DNA of 64,000 nucleotides, taken from positions 248,001 through 312,000 of the forward strand of contig CAVZIK010000006.1 in NCBI GenBank assembly GCA_963775295.1, written 5' to 3'. The notes beneath the pieces are model-generated. The model saw only the letters and a list, made by a program, of their open reading frames with translations. It searched no databases and was not told where the DNA came from. Below are positions 41,933 to 50,890 of this stretch, in pieces (position 1 is the stretch's first letter; each line of letters begins with the position of its first letter). The position numbers and the translations under genes were made by a program. Origin of the DNA: JAMDEO01 sp963775295 (GTDB taxonomy: Bacteria > Actinomycetota > Thermoleophilia > RBG-16-64-13).

Positions 41933-43108
41933 GTGGAAACCTTCAACTTGTGGCTGCCAACCAAAGTCATCTTCGGTCGCGGTTCGGTATCGAGACTGCC
42001 TGAGGCAGTATCTGGGCTCGGAAAGAAGGCTCTCCTCCTCACCTACGGCGATGGCAGCATGAGGTCCACGGGAACCCTCGGTAAGGTGACGGATCTTCTC
42101 GAGCAGGCGGGCGTCGAGGTAACCGTGGACGAAGGCGTCGAGCCCAACCCCGATTCCGAGTATGTGGACCGCATGTCTCACCTGGCCCGGAAGGAAGACT
42201 ATTCTTTCGTGATCGGCCTGGGCGGCGGAAGCGCGATTGACGCTGCCAAAGCCGTCGCCATTGTCTCAGTCAACGAAACGAGCGTCCTCGACTACCTTCC
42301 CGGCGGCAAGAACCCGTTCATGGAAGGGCTGAGGGACGCCCTCCCCATCGTGGCCATCCCGACCACCGCCGGTACCGGCTCCGAGGTGACGCACATCGCG
42401 ATCGTCTCCGACAGGAAGAACCACTACAAGCCCGGCCTCGTTCACCCCAGCCTCTATCCAACGGTGTCTATCGTCGATCCCGAACTGATGCTAAGCGCGC
42501 CAAAAGGTGTCACGGCTTCGACCGGAGCCGACGTCCTTTTCCACGCCCTGGAAGCGTACATCTCCCGCGGTGCTAATCCCTTCACCGACCTGCTCGCCCA
42601 GGAGGCGATGCGCCTCACTGTGGAAAACCTCGAGAAGGTCTACAAGGATGGCTCTGACATCGACGCTAGAGAGAAGATGGCATGGGCCTGCACCCTCGCG
42701 GGAATCCCGCTCGATAACGCGAACGTCGTAGCCATCCATGCTCTTGGACACGGCATCAGCGGGCACACCAACGCCGCTCACGGCAAGACGATGGCGGCCC
42801 TGGGCCCCGCATACCTCCGTTACACCTACAAAGCCAGCCCTGCCAGGTACGCGCGCGTCGCCGAATTGCTCGGGGAACCCACAGAGGGCTTGAGCACGAT
42901 GGAACTCGCGGAGAAATCCTCGGAAGCTTTGCGCCGGTTTCTTGCCCGGGTCGACCTCGATATCACGGCGTCGAGCCTGGGGGTTACGCCAGAGCTCGTT
43001 CCCGCGATAGCGAAAGAAGCGTTCCTGATTCTCCAACCTTTGATGGACTGCTGCCTAGCCGATTTGGACGAAGCAGACGCTGCCGAGATCCTACGCATGT
43101 CCATGTAA
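41933..43108 (+). CDS. iron-containing alcohol dehydrogenase
   Basis: GTG 41933 is preceded by AGGAGG six bases upstream and gives 391 residues; an upstream in-frame ATG at 41882 lacks family sequence. NAD-binding GGGSAIDAAKAVAI and the PTTAGTGSEVTHIAIV segment are typical. Metal ligands are expected at the Asp and His of STGADVLFHALEAYIS and the His of VVAIHALGHGISGHTNAAHGKTMA. A group III alcohol dehydrogenase; in anaerobic ring-degradation pathways similar enzymes reduce or oxidise hydroxy-oxo intermediates, but the substrate here is unknown. Fourth gene of the etf operon. Confidence 0.92.
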   Translation: METFNLWLPTKVIFGRGSVSRLPEAVSGLGKKALLLTYGDGSMRSTGTLGKVTDLLEQAGVEVTVDEGVEPNPDSEYVDRMSHLARKEDYSFVIGLGGGSAIDAAKAVAIVSVNETSVLDYLPGGKNPFMEGLRDALPIVAIPTTAGTGSEVTHIAIVSDRKNHYKPGLVHPSLYPTVSIVDPELMLSAPKGVTASTGADVLFHALEAYISRGANPFTDLLAQEAMRLTVENLEKVYKDGSDIDAREKMAWACTLAGIPLDNANVVAIHALGHGISGHTNAAHGKTMAALGPAYLRYTYKASPARYARVAELLGEPTEGLSTMELAEKSSEALRRFLARVDLDITASSLGVTPELVPAIAKEAFLILQPLMDCCLADLDEADAAEILRMSM

Positions 43109-43163
43109 CACGTCAGCGACCAACACGGCATGATCCAGCCAACAGAACCGAAAGGAGCATCCC

Positions 43164-43613
43164 ATGCCCAGACCAGAAGAAGTGGAAGTCGTCAAGGCAA
43201 TGAAAGCCGCCGTTACCGGCGAAGAGATCCTCGCATCGTGGGCGATGCAGCGGCCGGGATATGGCAAACCCGCCGATGACCCCACCCTCGACTTCTGGGT
43301 GGATAACAAGGTGGAGATGCTTCACACCTTCGCCCAGAACCAACTCACCCAGCTGCTCGACCGGGGCATCCTCGATCCCAAGACCCGGTACCTGCTACTC
43401 GTGGGCATGTACATGATGAACAACCACTGGGAAGGCGTCCTTCCCCAGGCCTGCAATGCCAAAGCCGCCGGCGCCTCCGATGAGGAGATCATGGAAGTGG
43501 CCTTCTGCGCGTGCTACTCCGTGGGCAAAGCCAAGATGCAGGAGAGCGGCGCCTGCCTGGCCAAAGTCTTCGACAGCCCAACCTTCAAGGCCATCAGCCC
43601 GCTGAAGAAGTAG
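43164..43613 (+). CDS. carboxymuconolactone decarboxylase (CMD)-family protein
   Basis: 149 residues, AAAGGAG upstream. The CMD core is recognisable: LDPKTRYLLLVGMYMMNNHWEGVLPQACNAKAAGASDEEIMEVAFCACYSVGKAKM. Instead of the AhpD-like CxxC redox pair it has HWEG followed by single Cys residues, so peroxidase activity is unlikely. CMD proteins range from ring-lactone decarboxylases to stress proteins; here it is the last gene of the etf-dehydrogenase operon and may act on a pathway intermediate. Low certainty on function. Confidence 0.8.
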   Translation: MPRPEEVEVVKAMKAAVTGEEILASWAMQRPGYGKPADDPTLDFWVDNKVEMLHTFAQNQLTQLLDRGILDPKTRYLLLVGMYMMNNHWEGVLPQACNAKAAGASDEEIMEVAFCACYSVGKAKMQESGACLAKVFDSPTFKAISPLKK

Positions 43614-43624
43614 GTAAGCTCCTT

Positions 43625-43665
43625 CGCCGGCCATGTGCTCCCGGCTCGGGACTACATGGTCGGCG
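43625..43665 (+). terminator. long hairpin ending the etf operon
   Basis: CGCCGGCCATGT (43625-43636) pairs with ACATGGTCGGCG (43654-43665) with one G-T pair, and an inner CCCG-GCT-CGGG stem extends it. It starts 11 bp after the CMD stop. The T-tract is weak. Confidence 0.55.
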
Positions 43666-43672
43666 ATCACAT

Positions 43673-44152
43673 CTAGTCCTCGACGCCGAGGTCTCTATCC
43701 GGTTGCTGCATCGCTCGACGGGTGTCACTGCCTATAGAGTCGCTCGCAGTTCCCGTTTCGCTCGGACACGCGGCTGCTCCTTCGGATGTACCGATCTGCC
43801 GCCATCTCTTCTGGAGTACTTCAGGGTCTGTCGCTGTGTGTTCGGTGCGATGCTCCTGGGGAGTACTCAATACGGCTTCCTGAGTCTGCTCGGACCCGAA
43901 CACGACCAAAATCTGGCCGTCGACACCCGGGATCCCGGGCAGAACCATGCCCACCAACGTGTACGGTTTGAAGGGGCGCGTCGTGGGAACGGTGTTGAGA
44001 ATGACAGCCCCTTGGTCGGTCCAGATTGAAAGACTCGAGGACTCCGTCGTCTCCTCTTCCAACTTCAAGAGGCACGGATGCGAGGCGCGGACCAGTTCCG
44101 AATGAGAGGCTTCCAGGGTCTTCGTGAGCCGGCGGGTGGTGTCCTTGGGCAC
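43673..44152 (-). pseudogene. IclR-type effector-domain fragment without its DNA-binding part
   Basis: An open frame of 159 codons whose first two thirds read like the start of an IclR effector domain: SELVRASHPCLLKLEEETTESSSLSIWTDQGAVILNTVPTTRPFKPYTLVGMVLP, then GVDGQILVVFGSEQTQE in place of GKALLAF. The helix-turn-helix that should precede it is missing, and an in-frame TGA lies just upstream near 44176. The last 50 codons look random. I read this as the decaying remnant of a regulator that once stood divergent to the flavin reductase at 44230. It could also be chance similarity. Confidence 0.45.
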
Positions 44153-44203
44153 ATCCCTGCAACATCCGCGTGCGCTTGCTCAAACGCTAGAATAGTTAGG
44201 CAA

Positions 44204-44218
44204 TTTCGAAGTTCGAAA
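44204..44218. promoter_or_regulatory. 15-bp palindrome upstream of flavin reductase 1
   Basis: TTTCGAAGTTCGAAA is a perfect inverted repeat around a central G. It lies 12 bp before the GTG start at 44230 and abuts the AGGG ribosome site. A regulator bound here would block transcription or translation of the reductase; IclR regulators use palindromes of this size, which fits the remnant next door. Confidence 0.5.
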
Positions 44219-44229
44219 GGGATGCTCCT

Positions 44230-46179
44230 GTGAACACGACTTTCCCCAGACTGTTCGAGCCAGGACGGATCGGCAGCGTTAGCCTCAAGAACCGCTTGGT
44301 AAAGGCTCCCCAGCACACGGGACTCGCAAACCCGGACGGATCGATCACCGAAAGGCTCCTGCGCCACTACAAGGAACTGGCCCTCGGCGGCGTGGGCCTG
44401 ATAGTGGTGGAGTATGCCTGGGTCGATACCGACGCCAGCAAAGCCTCCCCTTGTCAGCTCGGTATCGCTACCATCGAACATACCCCCGGACTTTCTCTGC
44501 TCGCCCAGACAATCAAGGCAAACGGGGCAAAAGCTTCCATCCAAATATCGCATGCCGGCAGGCAACGGTTCACACTGGCCCAGCCCAAGGCCGCATCCCC
44601 GGTTCCTTGGGAAGAGCTCTACGCAGCCGGCTGTCCCGCTCCGCTCGAGATGACAATAGACGAGATCGGCGAGGTGACAAAGGCTTTCGGTCGGGCCGCC
44701 AAGATGGCTCAAACGGCGGACTTCGATATGGTCGAGATCCATGCCTGTCACGGATACCTCATCTCCAACTTCCTTTCCCCCCACACCAACAAACGCACCG
44801 ACTGGTATGGGGGCTCGCTCGAGAACCGGATGCGCTTCCTGCTGAACGTGATTAGAGAGGTCAAGGCGCAGGTGACGACGGACTTCCCCGTAGTGGTGAG
44901 AGTGAGCGGCACCGATTACGAGCCCGACGGTCATCCCATCGAAGAGACCATCGAGCTGTGCAAGCGCCTCGAAATGATGGGTGTGGCTGCTATCCACATG
45001 TCGGGTGGTAACCACCATCAGACCATCCATGAGGTCAGCCCGATGGGAATGTCCCTCGCACACAACGTATGGGCGGCCGAAGCCGTGAAGAAGGAGATTG
45101 GTCTCCCGGTCATCGCATCCGGGTCCATCAACCTCCCCGCACTCGCCGAGAGCATACTGGAGGAGGGCAAGGGCGACTTCATCGGGCTGGGAAGACCTAT
45201 CTGGGCCGACCCCGAGTGGCCGATCAAGGCCAGGGAGGGCAGGCCGGAGGACATCAGGCCCTGCATACGCTGTAACGACGGCTGCCTGGCACGGGGAGAC
45301 CATCAGGCGAAGACGGTCTGGTGTTCGGTCAACATAGCGATCTGCCGGGAGGAGGAGTTCAAGATCAGAAGGGCCGAACAGCCGCGGAAGGTCGTCGTCG
45401 TAGGCGGGGGCCCGGCCGGTATGGAAGCCGCCCGGGTCTGCGCCCTCAGGGGGCATGAGGTGACCCTATATGAGAAACGGGCCTTGGGCGGAGCGCTCAT
45501 AGAAGCCTCCCTTCCTGAGTTCAAGGCGCCCGATCTGAAACCGCTCGTCGACTATCTCAGGACCCAGATGGGAAAGCTCGGCATCACCGTCATCCCTGAA
45601 GAGGCAACCCCCACGGCAATCAAGGCCGGAGGATTTGACGCGGTCATCGTAGCTGCCGGCGCCACCCCGCTCGCCTTGGAGGAGGTTTCCGGCATCGACC
45701 ACGCGAAGGTGAGCACCGCCGCTGAGGTACTTCATGGCGAGACGACCCTTGGTCAGAAAGTAGCGATCATCGGAGGCGGCATCGTCGGCACCGAGGTCGG
45801 TCTGGTGGTGGCCGAGCAGGGCAAGGAGGTCGTCTTCGTGGAGATGCTCGACGCGTTCATGAACAACATTACCTTCGACGAGGCACAGGTGTACGAGCAG
45901 CGCTTCAAAGAGTTGCCGATCTCCATCCTCACAGGCAAGAGACTCGAGCTAGTCGACGACGAAGGAATCATTGTGGTCGACAACCTTGGCAAACGGACCA
46001 GCATCGAGTCCGACAGCGTGGTACTTGCCGCCGGGTTCCGCCCCAATCGATCGCTTATCGATCAGCTAAACTCGGAAATCCCCGAGATCCAGCTCTTGGA
46101 AGCGGGCGACTGCGTACAACCACGGAAGATCTTCGACGCCATACATGAGGGGCATCTGGCGGCAAGACTCGTCGTCTAG
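44230..46179 (+). CDS. old yellow enzyme-family NAD(P)H:enoate/enone reductase 1
   Basis: 649 residues, GTG start with AGGG eight bases upstream. Domain order as in 2,4-dienoyl-CoA reductase FadH and 2-enoate reductase: an FMN TIM barrel (LFEPGRIGSVSLKNRLVKAPQHTG; VEIHACHGYLISNFLSPHTNKRTDWYGGSLENRMRF), a [4Fe-4S] motif CIRCNDGCLARGDHQAKTVWC near 339-359, then a FAD/NAD(P) two-domain region beginning VVVVGGGPAGMEAARVCALRGHEVTLYEK. The active-site HACHGY motif is conserved. It would reduce a C=C bond conjugated to a carbonyl. A plausible role is saturation of a dearomatised ring or enone product; the substrate is not known. Confidence 0.92.
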   Translation: MNTTFPRLFEPGRIGSVSLKNRLVKAPQHTGLANPDGSITERLLRHYKELALGGVGLIVVEYAWVDTDASKASPCQLGIATIEHTPGLSLLAQTIKANGAKASIQISHAGRQRFTLAQPKAASPVPWEELYAAGCPAPLEMTIDEIGEVTKAFGRAAKMAQTADFDMVEIHACHGYLISNFLSPHTNKRTDWYGGSLENRMRFLLNVIREVKAQVTTDFPVVVRVSGTDYEPDGHPIEETIELCKRLEMMGVAAIHMSGGNHHQTIHEVSPMGMSLAHNVWAAEAVKKEIGLPVIASGSINLPALAESILEEGKGDFIGLGRPIWADPEWPIKAREGRPEDIRPCIRCNDGCLARGDHQAKTVWCSVNIAICREEEFKIRRAEQPRKVVVVGGGPAGMEAARVCALRGHEVTLYEKRALGGALIEASLPEFKAPDLKPLVDYLRTQMGKLGITVIPEEATPTAIKAGGFDAVIVAAGATPLALEEVSGIDHAKVSTAAEVLHGETTLGQKVAIIGGGIVGTEVGLVVAEQGKEVVFVEMLDAFMNNITFDEAQVYEQRFKELPISILTGKRLELVDDEGIIVVDNLGKRTSIESDSVVLAAGFRPNRSLIDQLNSEIPEIQLLEAGDCVQPRKIFDAIHEGHLAARLVV

Positions 46180-46350
46180 TCACTGCACCGGAGAAACCGC
46201 CGGTTTGTGCATGAGAAGACGCGGCGGAGCGAAAATATCATAGGTCGCTGCGGCGATTGTTGACTCCAGCCGCGATATCATTACTGCGTCTACGCAGCAA
46301 TGCAGACCGCGCTCTCACGGGGGGGAACCTCAACCGCAAAGGAAGGTGTG

Positions 46351-48426
46351 ATGGCACAATCCGGCTACGAACACCTGTTCTCGCCGTTCAACATCGGCAA
46401 GGTACAACTTCGGAACAGGCTGGTAAAAACCGCGGCGCAGACGTACTTCTTTGAATCCGGCGAGAACCGGGTCGGTACTTTGGCCAAGGCCTTTTACGGA
46501 GCGGTGGCCAAGGGAGGCGCCGGCCTGATCATTACTGAGACTCCCGCGATGGAGTGGCCCTTGCTGGAAGAGGGCGACAGGCGCTTCCGAATCGACGACG
46601 ATAAGTACATCAAGAACCTCGCCGAACTTTCGGCTGAAGTCCACAAGTACGGCTGCCCTATCTTTACCCAGCTCTACCATCGCGGTCCCTGGGGCGGCAT
46701 TTACGCCCTCATCGCACAGAGGGTGGCAGCGTCTCCGGTGACCATGTACTCGCCATTCGACGTACACGACGAGGAGCCGCCTCATGCTCTCACCATCGAC
46801 GAGATCGAAGAACTCGTCGACCGATTTGCGTCGGGCACCGTTCGCCTTGCAACTGCCGGCTGGGACGGCATCGAGATCAATGCGGCGGCCGACCATCTGT
46901 TCCACAGCTTCTTGTCTCGCTTCTGGAACAAGCGCGACGACATGTACGGCCCCCAGAGCATGGAGAACCGGACCCGCTTCATCGTCAATGTCATCAAGGA
47001 AATCAAGAAACGCCTCGGCCAGGACTTCCCGGTTCAGATCCTCATGAACGCCTTCGAGATCGGCGCCGGTGACGAGGGTCTCACTATCGAAGAGGGCAAA
47101 GAGATAGCCCGTATCTACGAATCGGTCGGAGTCGATTCGCTCCACGTGCGCTATCACTGGTCGGGAATGCATCAGGGATCGTATCTCCCCGATAACCTGT
47201 TCTACCCAGAGCCGCATATTCCCATGGACGAATTCCCCAAGGAGATGGACTGGAGCCATTACGGAGCTTTGTGCAACGTTCCCTTGGCTGTGGGCATCAA
47301 AGGGGCAGTCAAGATCCCTGTGATGACGGTTGCAGGGTTCGACGCCGATTCCGCGGAGAGGGTCCTGCGCGAAGGCAAGGCCGATCTTATCGGTTTCAAC
47401 CGCCGGATCTTCTCGGACACCGAGTATCCCAACAAAGCGCGGACCGGCCGGTTGCTCGACGTTCAACCTTGCACCAAGTGCGGCAACTGCAGTAGCACCT
47501 ACAACGAACCACGGAAGTGCCGCATCAATGCGTGCTTCGGCACCGAAAGCTATGAGATGGCACCGCCCAGCGGCAAGAAGAAGGTTCTGGTGGTCGGCGG
47601 CGGACCCGCCGGCATGCAGGCAGCCAGGGTCGCGGCGGCGCGAGGCCATGACGTGAGCCTATGGGAGAAGGGCAAATATCTTGGGGGCTCCATGTCCCTT
47701 GCGGCCATGGTGAAGGGCTTCAAGACTGAGGACGTCCGTCTCGTCATATGGTTTCTGAGGCGACAGGTCAAGAAACTCGGGGTAGACGTGCAACTGGGCA
47801 AAGAGTTCACCATTGCCGACATCGCGGCCCAAAAACCCGACGTGGTGGTTGTGGCTGCGGGAGGAAAGGCAGCGTTGCCCGAGGTTTACGGACTCGAAGG
47901 CAAGAACGTCATCAAGAGTAGTGACCTGTACGGCATGCTTCGCTTCTATCTGCGCCTTCTCGGCCCCAAACTGCTGCGGGACGCGACCAGCGTCTGGATG
48001 CCGGTCGGCAAGAGCGCCGTCATCATCGGAGGAGCGATCCAGGGGTGCCAATTGGGCGAATTCCTCACAAAGCGGGGCCGCAAGGTGACGATTGTCGACA
48101 CCGAAGGCCAGCTGGGCAAATGGATGTACCCGGAAAGAAAGACGCGGCTTTTCTATTGGTTCGATAGGAAGGGCGTGGAGCGCATCGAGGAGGCGAAGCT
48201 AGCCGAAATCACCAAAGAGGGCCTTGCCATCGAGACCAAGGACGGGGAGAAACGCTTCCTTCGGGCGGATAATGTAATCTGTGCGCTGCCTTTCGCGGCG
48301 GACCATGCCTTGGCCGATGACCTCAAAGCTCTGGTTCCCGAGGTCTACTCTATCGGCGATTGCGAAGATCCAGGCCTCATTCCGGACGCGACAGCCGCGG
48401 GCTGGAAAGTGGGCAACCAGATCTAG
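46351..48426 (+). CDS. old yellow enzyme-family flavin/Fe-S reductase 2
   Basis: Start ATG 46351 (MAQSGYEHLFSPFNIGKVQLRNRL) after AAAGGAAGG; 691 residues. Same architecture as reductase 1: FMN barrel, [4Fe-4S] motif CTKCGNCSSTYNEPRKC near 391-407, and FAD/NAD region VLVVGGGPAGMQAARVAAARGHDVSLWEKG. In the barrel the usual HGYL active-site motif is changed to INAAADHLFHSFLSRFWNKRDDMYGPQSMENR, so the substrate hydrogen-bonding pair differs from reductase 1. About 170 bp separate the genes, so it may have its own promoter. The stop is followed by a strong bidirectional terminator. Confidence 0.9.
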   Translation: MAQSGYEHLFSPFNIGKVQLRNRLVKTAAQTYFFESGENRVGTLAKAFYGAVAKGGAGLIITETPAMEWPLLEEGDRRFRIDDDKYIKNLAELSAEVHKYGCPIFTQLYHRGPWGGIYALIAQRVAASPVTMYSPFDVHDEEPPHALTIDEIEELVDRFASGTVRLATAGWDGIEINAAADHLFHSFLSRFWNKRDDMYGPQSMENRTRFIVNVIKEIKKRLGQDFPVQILMNAFEIGAGDEGLTIEEGKEIARIYESVGVDSLHVRYHWSGMHQGSYLPDNLFYPEPHIPMDEFPKEMDWSHYGALCNVPLAVGIKGAVKIPVMTVAGFDADSAERVLREGKADLIGFNRRIFSDTEYPNKARTGRLLDVQPCTKCGNCSSTYNEPRKCRINACFGTESYEMAPPSGKKKVLVVGGGPAGMQAARVAAARGHDVSLWEKGKYLGGSMSLAAMVKGFKTEDVRLVIWFLRRQVKKLGVDVQLGKEFTIADIAAQKPDVVVVAAGGKAALPEVYGLEGKNVIKSSDLYGMLRFYLRLLGPKLLRDATSVWMPVGKSAVIIGGAIQGCQLGEFLTKRGRKVTIVDTEGQLGKWMYPERKTRLFYWFDRKGVERIEEAKLAEITKEGLAIETKDGEKRFLRADNVICALPFAADHALADDLKALVPEVYSIGDCEDPGLIPDATAAGWKVGNQI

Positions 48427-48448
48427 CCTGGCACCATATGACGAGACG

Positions 48449-48488
48449 AAAGCGCGACGGGCACCCCTTGGGGCGCCCGTCGCGCTTT
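48449..48488. terminator. bidirectional terminator between convergent operons
   Basis: AAAGCGCGACGGGC (48449-48462) pairs perfectly with GCCCGTCGCGCTTT (48475-48488), with further pairing of CCCC and GGGG inside. It lies between the stops of flavin reductase 2 and livF and has A/T ends on both sides. Confidence 0.8.
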
Positions 48489-48512
48489 CCGTCTATGTCC
48501 GGACGAACCGGT

Positions 48513-49217
48513 CTATATACCCAGGTAAGCCTTCCGAACGTGGTCACTCTCGGCCAGCATCCTGCATGCCCCCTCGAGCGCGAGATGGCCGTTCTCCACG
48601 ACGTACGCGCGCTCGGCTGCGGCTAGTGTCTGACGGACGTTCTGCTCCACCAACAAGATCGTGATGCCCTCATTGTGAAGGGATTTGAGGATCTCGAAGA
48701 CCTCAGCCACAACCAGAGGCGCCAAGCCGTTTGACGGTTCGTCGATCATGACCATCTTGGGTCGGGACATCAGGCCTCGGCCCATGGCCAACATCTGCTG
48801 CTCGCCCCCGCTCAAGGTGCGCGAAAGCTGACTCGCACGTTCTTCGAGCCGGGGGAAGAGTCCGAAGACCCACTTCATCGTCTCCCGCCGATCTTTCCAG
48901 GATCGGTGCGGGTAGGCGCCCATCTCCAGGTTCTCGCGAATGGACATCTCGGTGAACAAGCGCCTGCTTTCGGGTATGTGCGAGAGACCGAGATTGACTA
49001 TCCCGTTGGGTGTCATCTCGTCAATCCTCTTACCCAGGAAACTGATGCTGCCTGCGGTTGGTCTCATGACCCCCGAGATTGTCTTCAGCAGAGTGGTCTT
49101 CCCAGCTCCGTTTGCACCGACAAGAGCAACAAACTCGCCCTCGTTGACGTTCAGGGTAAGATCCCAGAGCACCTGGACGCGCCCGTAGCCGGCGCTGATT
49201 TCCTTAACTTCCAGCAT
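48513..49217 (-). CDS. livF: branched-chain amino acid-type ABC transporter ATP-binding protein
   Basis: ATPase subunit of the importer. ATG 49217 (MLEVKEISAGYG, 234 residues) has GAGG nine bases upstream; a start at 49226 is possible. Walker A is GANGAGKTT near 35-43, the signature is LSGGEQQMLAMGRGL, and Walker B is MVMIDEPSNGLAPLV. Ends with the LivF-like RKAYLGI. Its start overlaps livG by 14 bp. Confidence 0.93.
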   Translation of the reverse strand: MLEVKEISAGYGRVQVLWDLTLNVNEGEFVALVGANGAGKTTLLKTISGVMRPTAGSISFLGKRIDEMTPNGIVNLGLSHIPESRRLFTEMSIRENLEMGAYPHRSWKDRRETMKWVFGLFPRLEERASQLSRTLSGGEQQMLAMGRGLMSRPKMVMIDEPSNGLAPLVVAEVFEILKSLHNEGITILLVEQNVRQTLAAAERAYVVENGHLALEGACRMLAESDHVRKAYLGI

Positions 49218-49953
49218 GGTCGCCATCCTCAGTTTCTTTGCCAAGGTAGCATTCGATCACCTGCTCGTTCACGGCGATCTCGACCGGCGTACCTTGAGCT
49301 ATCTTGCGCCCATGATCGAGCACGACGATTCGGTCGCAGATGCCCATGATGGCGTGCATCACGTGTTCGATCATGATGACGGTGATGCCCCGAGCTCGGA
49401 TCTGAGTGATGTCCTTCATGGCCTCGTCGATCTCGGTGTGCGTCAGACCGGCCATGAGTTCGTCGAGAAGCAAGAGTTCGGGGTCTGTCGCAAGTGCGCG
49501 GGCAACCTCGAGGCGCTTCTGGTTCGCTAGAGTGAGATCGCCTGCCGGGAGGTCCCTGAAAGACGTGAGATCCACGAATTCGAGCGCCGCCTCTGCCTTC
49601 TTCAGTGCGTCCGCCTCGCTGATGCGCTTCCCTGTTCCGAATAGGGAGCCGACCATCACATTTCTGACCACGGCAACGTGGGGAAAGATCTTCACCGTCT
49701 GAAACGTTCGGGCAATGCCGAGTCGGCATATCCGATGGGGAGGCAGACCGGTGATGGGCTTACCCTTATATGTCATCTTTCCCCGAGTCGGGGGAAGCGA
49801 CGCCGAGATAAGGTTGAAGAGGGTCGTCTTCCCGGCCCCGTTCGGGCCGATGAGTCCCAGTATTTCGCCTTGGTCTACGTAGAAGTCGACGTCGGACACC
49901 GCGGCCAAGCCGCCAAAATGCCGAGTCACTCCTTCACCTTCAAGCAGGTGCAC
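49204..49953 (-). CDS. livG: branched-chain amino acid-type ABC transporter ATP-binding protein
   Basis: Second ATPase subunit. GTG 49953 follows AGAGGAGG five bases upstream and overlaps the livM end by 14 bp, giving 249 residues. Walker A GPNGAGKTT, GIARTFQTVKIFPHVAVVRNVMVG, Walker B LLLLDELMAGLT and MIEHVMHAIMGICDRIVVLDHGRKIAQG are family features. The signature region reads LTLANQKRLEVARALA; the usual LSxGxQ is altered to LANQK, a form also found in other LivG proteins (LPYGQQRRLEIARAL). Confidence 0.92.
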   Translation of the reverse strand: MHLLEGEGVTRHFGGLAAVSDVDFYVDQGEILGLIGPNGAGKTTLFNLISASLPPTRGKMTYKGKPITGLPPHRICRLGIARTFQTVKIFPHVAVVRNVMVGSLFGTGKRISEADALKKAEAALEFVDLTSFRDLPAGDLTLANQKRLEVARALATDPELLLLDELMAGLTHTEIDEAMKDITQIRARGITVIMIEHVMHAIMGICDRIVVLDHGRKIAQGTPVEIAVNEQVIECYLGKETEDGDHAGS

Positions 49954-50890
49954 GTCGACCTCCTCTAATTCTGCGCCAAGCGTCCTGTCCCAGCCCGAAG
50001 ATCCCATTGGGCATGAATACTATGGCGATGATCAGAACAACGCCGAAGATGAGCATGTACAAATCCGGAAACCGAGTGAGCAGCAACTCACCGATATAGG
50101 TGAACAGAGCGGCGCCGACGACCCCACCAAAGATTGCACCCATGCCTCCGAACATGGCCATGAGCACCGGCAGGAACGAGTTATTCAGGTCGAACGCGAT
50201 ATAAGGATCTATGTACGTCCGGCTGGTAGCGATGATAGCGCCGGCCATGCCCATGAAGATCGCACTCACGGCAAAAATGAGCACCTTCGTGCGCACCACG
50301 TTGATCCCGCTGTGGGCGGCAGCCTCTTCATATTCGCCGATGCTCTGCAGAGCAAGGCCGTAGCGGGAACGTCGAATCGCCAAAGCCGTGGCTATCGTCA
50401 ATATTGCGACGATGAAGATCGCGTAGTACACAAGCGCGGTGCTTTCCGTCTGGACGAATCGGCCTCGGGTTCCGGTTACGATTCTCTCCACCTCGAGAAC
50501 GACGTTTTGGACCAGGAGCACGAGGGCGAAGGTAAAAATGGCGAAATAGACCCCCCTCAGCCTCAGTGTTATGGCTCCCACGACCAGGGCGACGATGAAG
50601 CCCACTACTCCCGCGATGATGATGATCGCAAAGAAAGGCATCTGTCCGCTGAATACGGCAGCAATGTAGAAGCCGAGTCCGTAAAAGGCGGCCGTCGCTA
50701 GAGACATGTAGCCCGTAGGCCCAGAGAAGATCACCCAGGCAACAGTCAAGATGGCAAACTTCAGGATATCGGTCAGCAACGTCACCAAGTAGCCTTGAGT
50801 CATCGTGGGAATGAGAGCGAGCACGACGAAGGCGACCAGAAGCAGTGCCAGCGAGATGATGTTGTTCTTGTTGAAAGTTTTGGTTTTCAT
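49940..50890 (-). CDS. livM: branched-chain amino acid-type ABC transporter permease
   Basis: 316 residues with about ten hydrophobic segments. FSGPTGYMSLATAAFYGLGFYIAAV and the EAA-like loop IGEYEEAAAHSGINVVRTKVLIFAVSAIFMGMAGAII identify LivM. ATG 50890 directly follows the livH stop. The C-terminal coding end contains the livG ribosome site. Confidence 0.93.
   Translation of the reverse strand: MKTKTFNKNNIISLALLLVAFVVLALIPTMTQGYLVTLLTDILKFAILTVAWVIFSGPTGYMSLATAAFYGLGFYIAAVFSGQMPFFAIIIIAGVVGFIVALVVGAITLRLRGVYFAIFTFALVLLVQNVVLEVERIVTGTRGRFVQTESTALVYYAIFIVAILTIATALAIRRSRYGLALQSIGEYEEAAAHSGINVVRTKVLIFAVSAIFMGMAGAIIATSRTYIDPYIAFDLNNSFLPVLMAMFGGMGAIFGGVVGAALFTYIGELLLTRFPDLYMLIFGVVLIIAIVFMPNGIFGLGQDAWRRIRGGRRAPA

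Noticed and set aside
46194..46206. AAACCGCCGGTTT palindrome after flavin reductase 1
   Set aside because: Too short a loop for a stable terminator and no second copy was found; chance is likely.
46284..46297. CTGCGT-CT-ACGCAG inverted repeat before flavin reductase 2
   Set aside because: Only six paired bases, and it matches no other site in the window.
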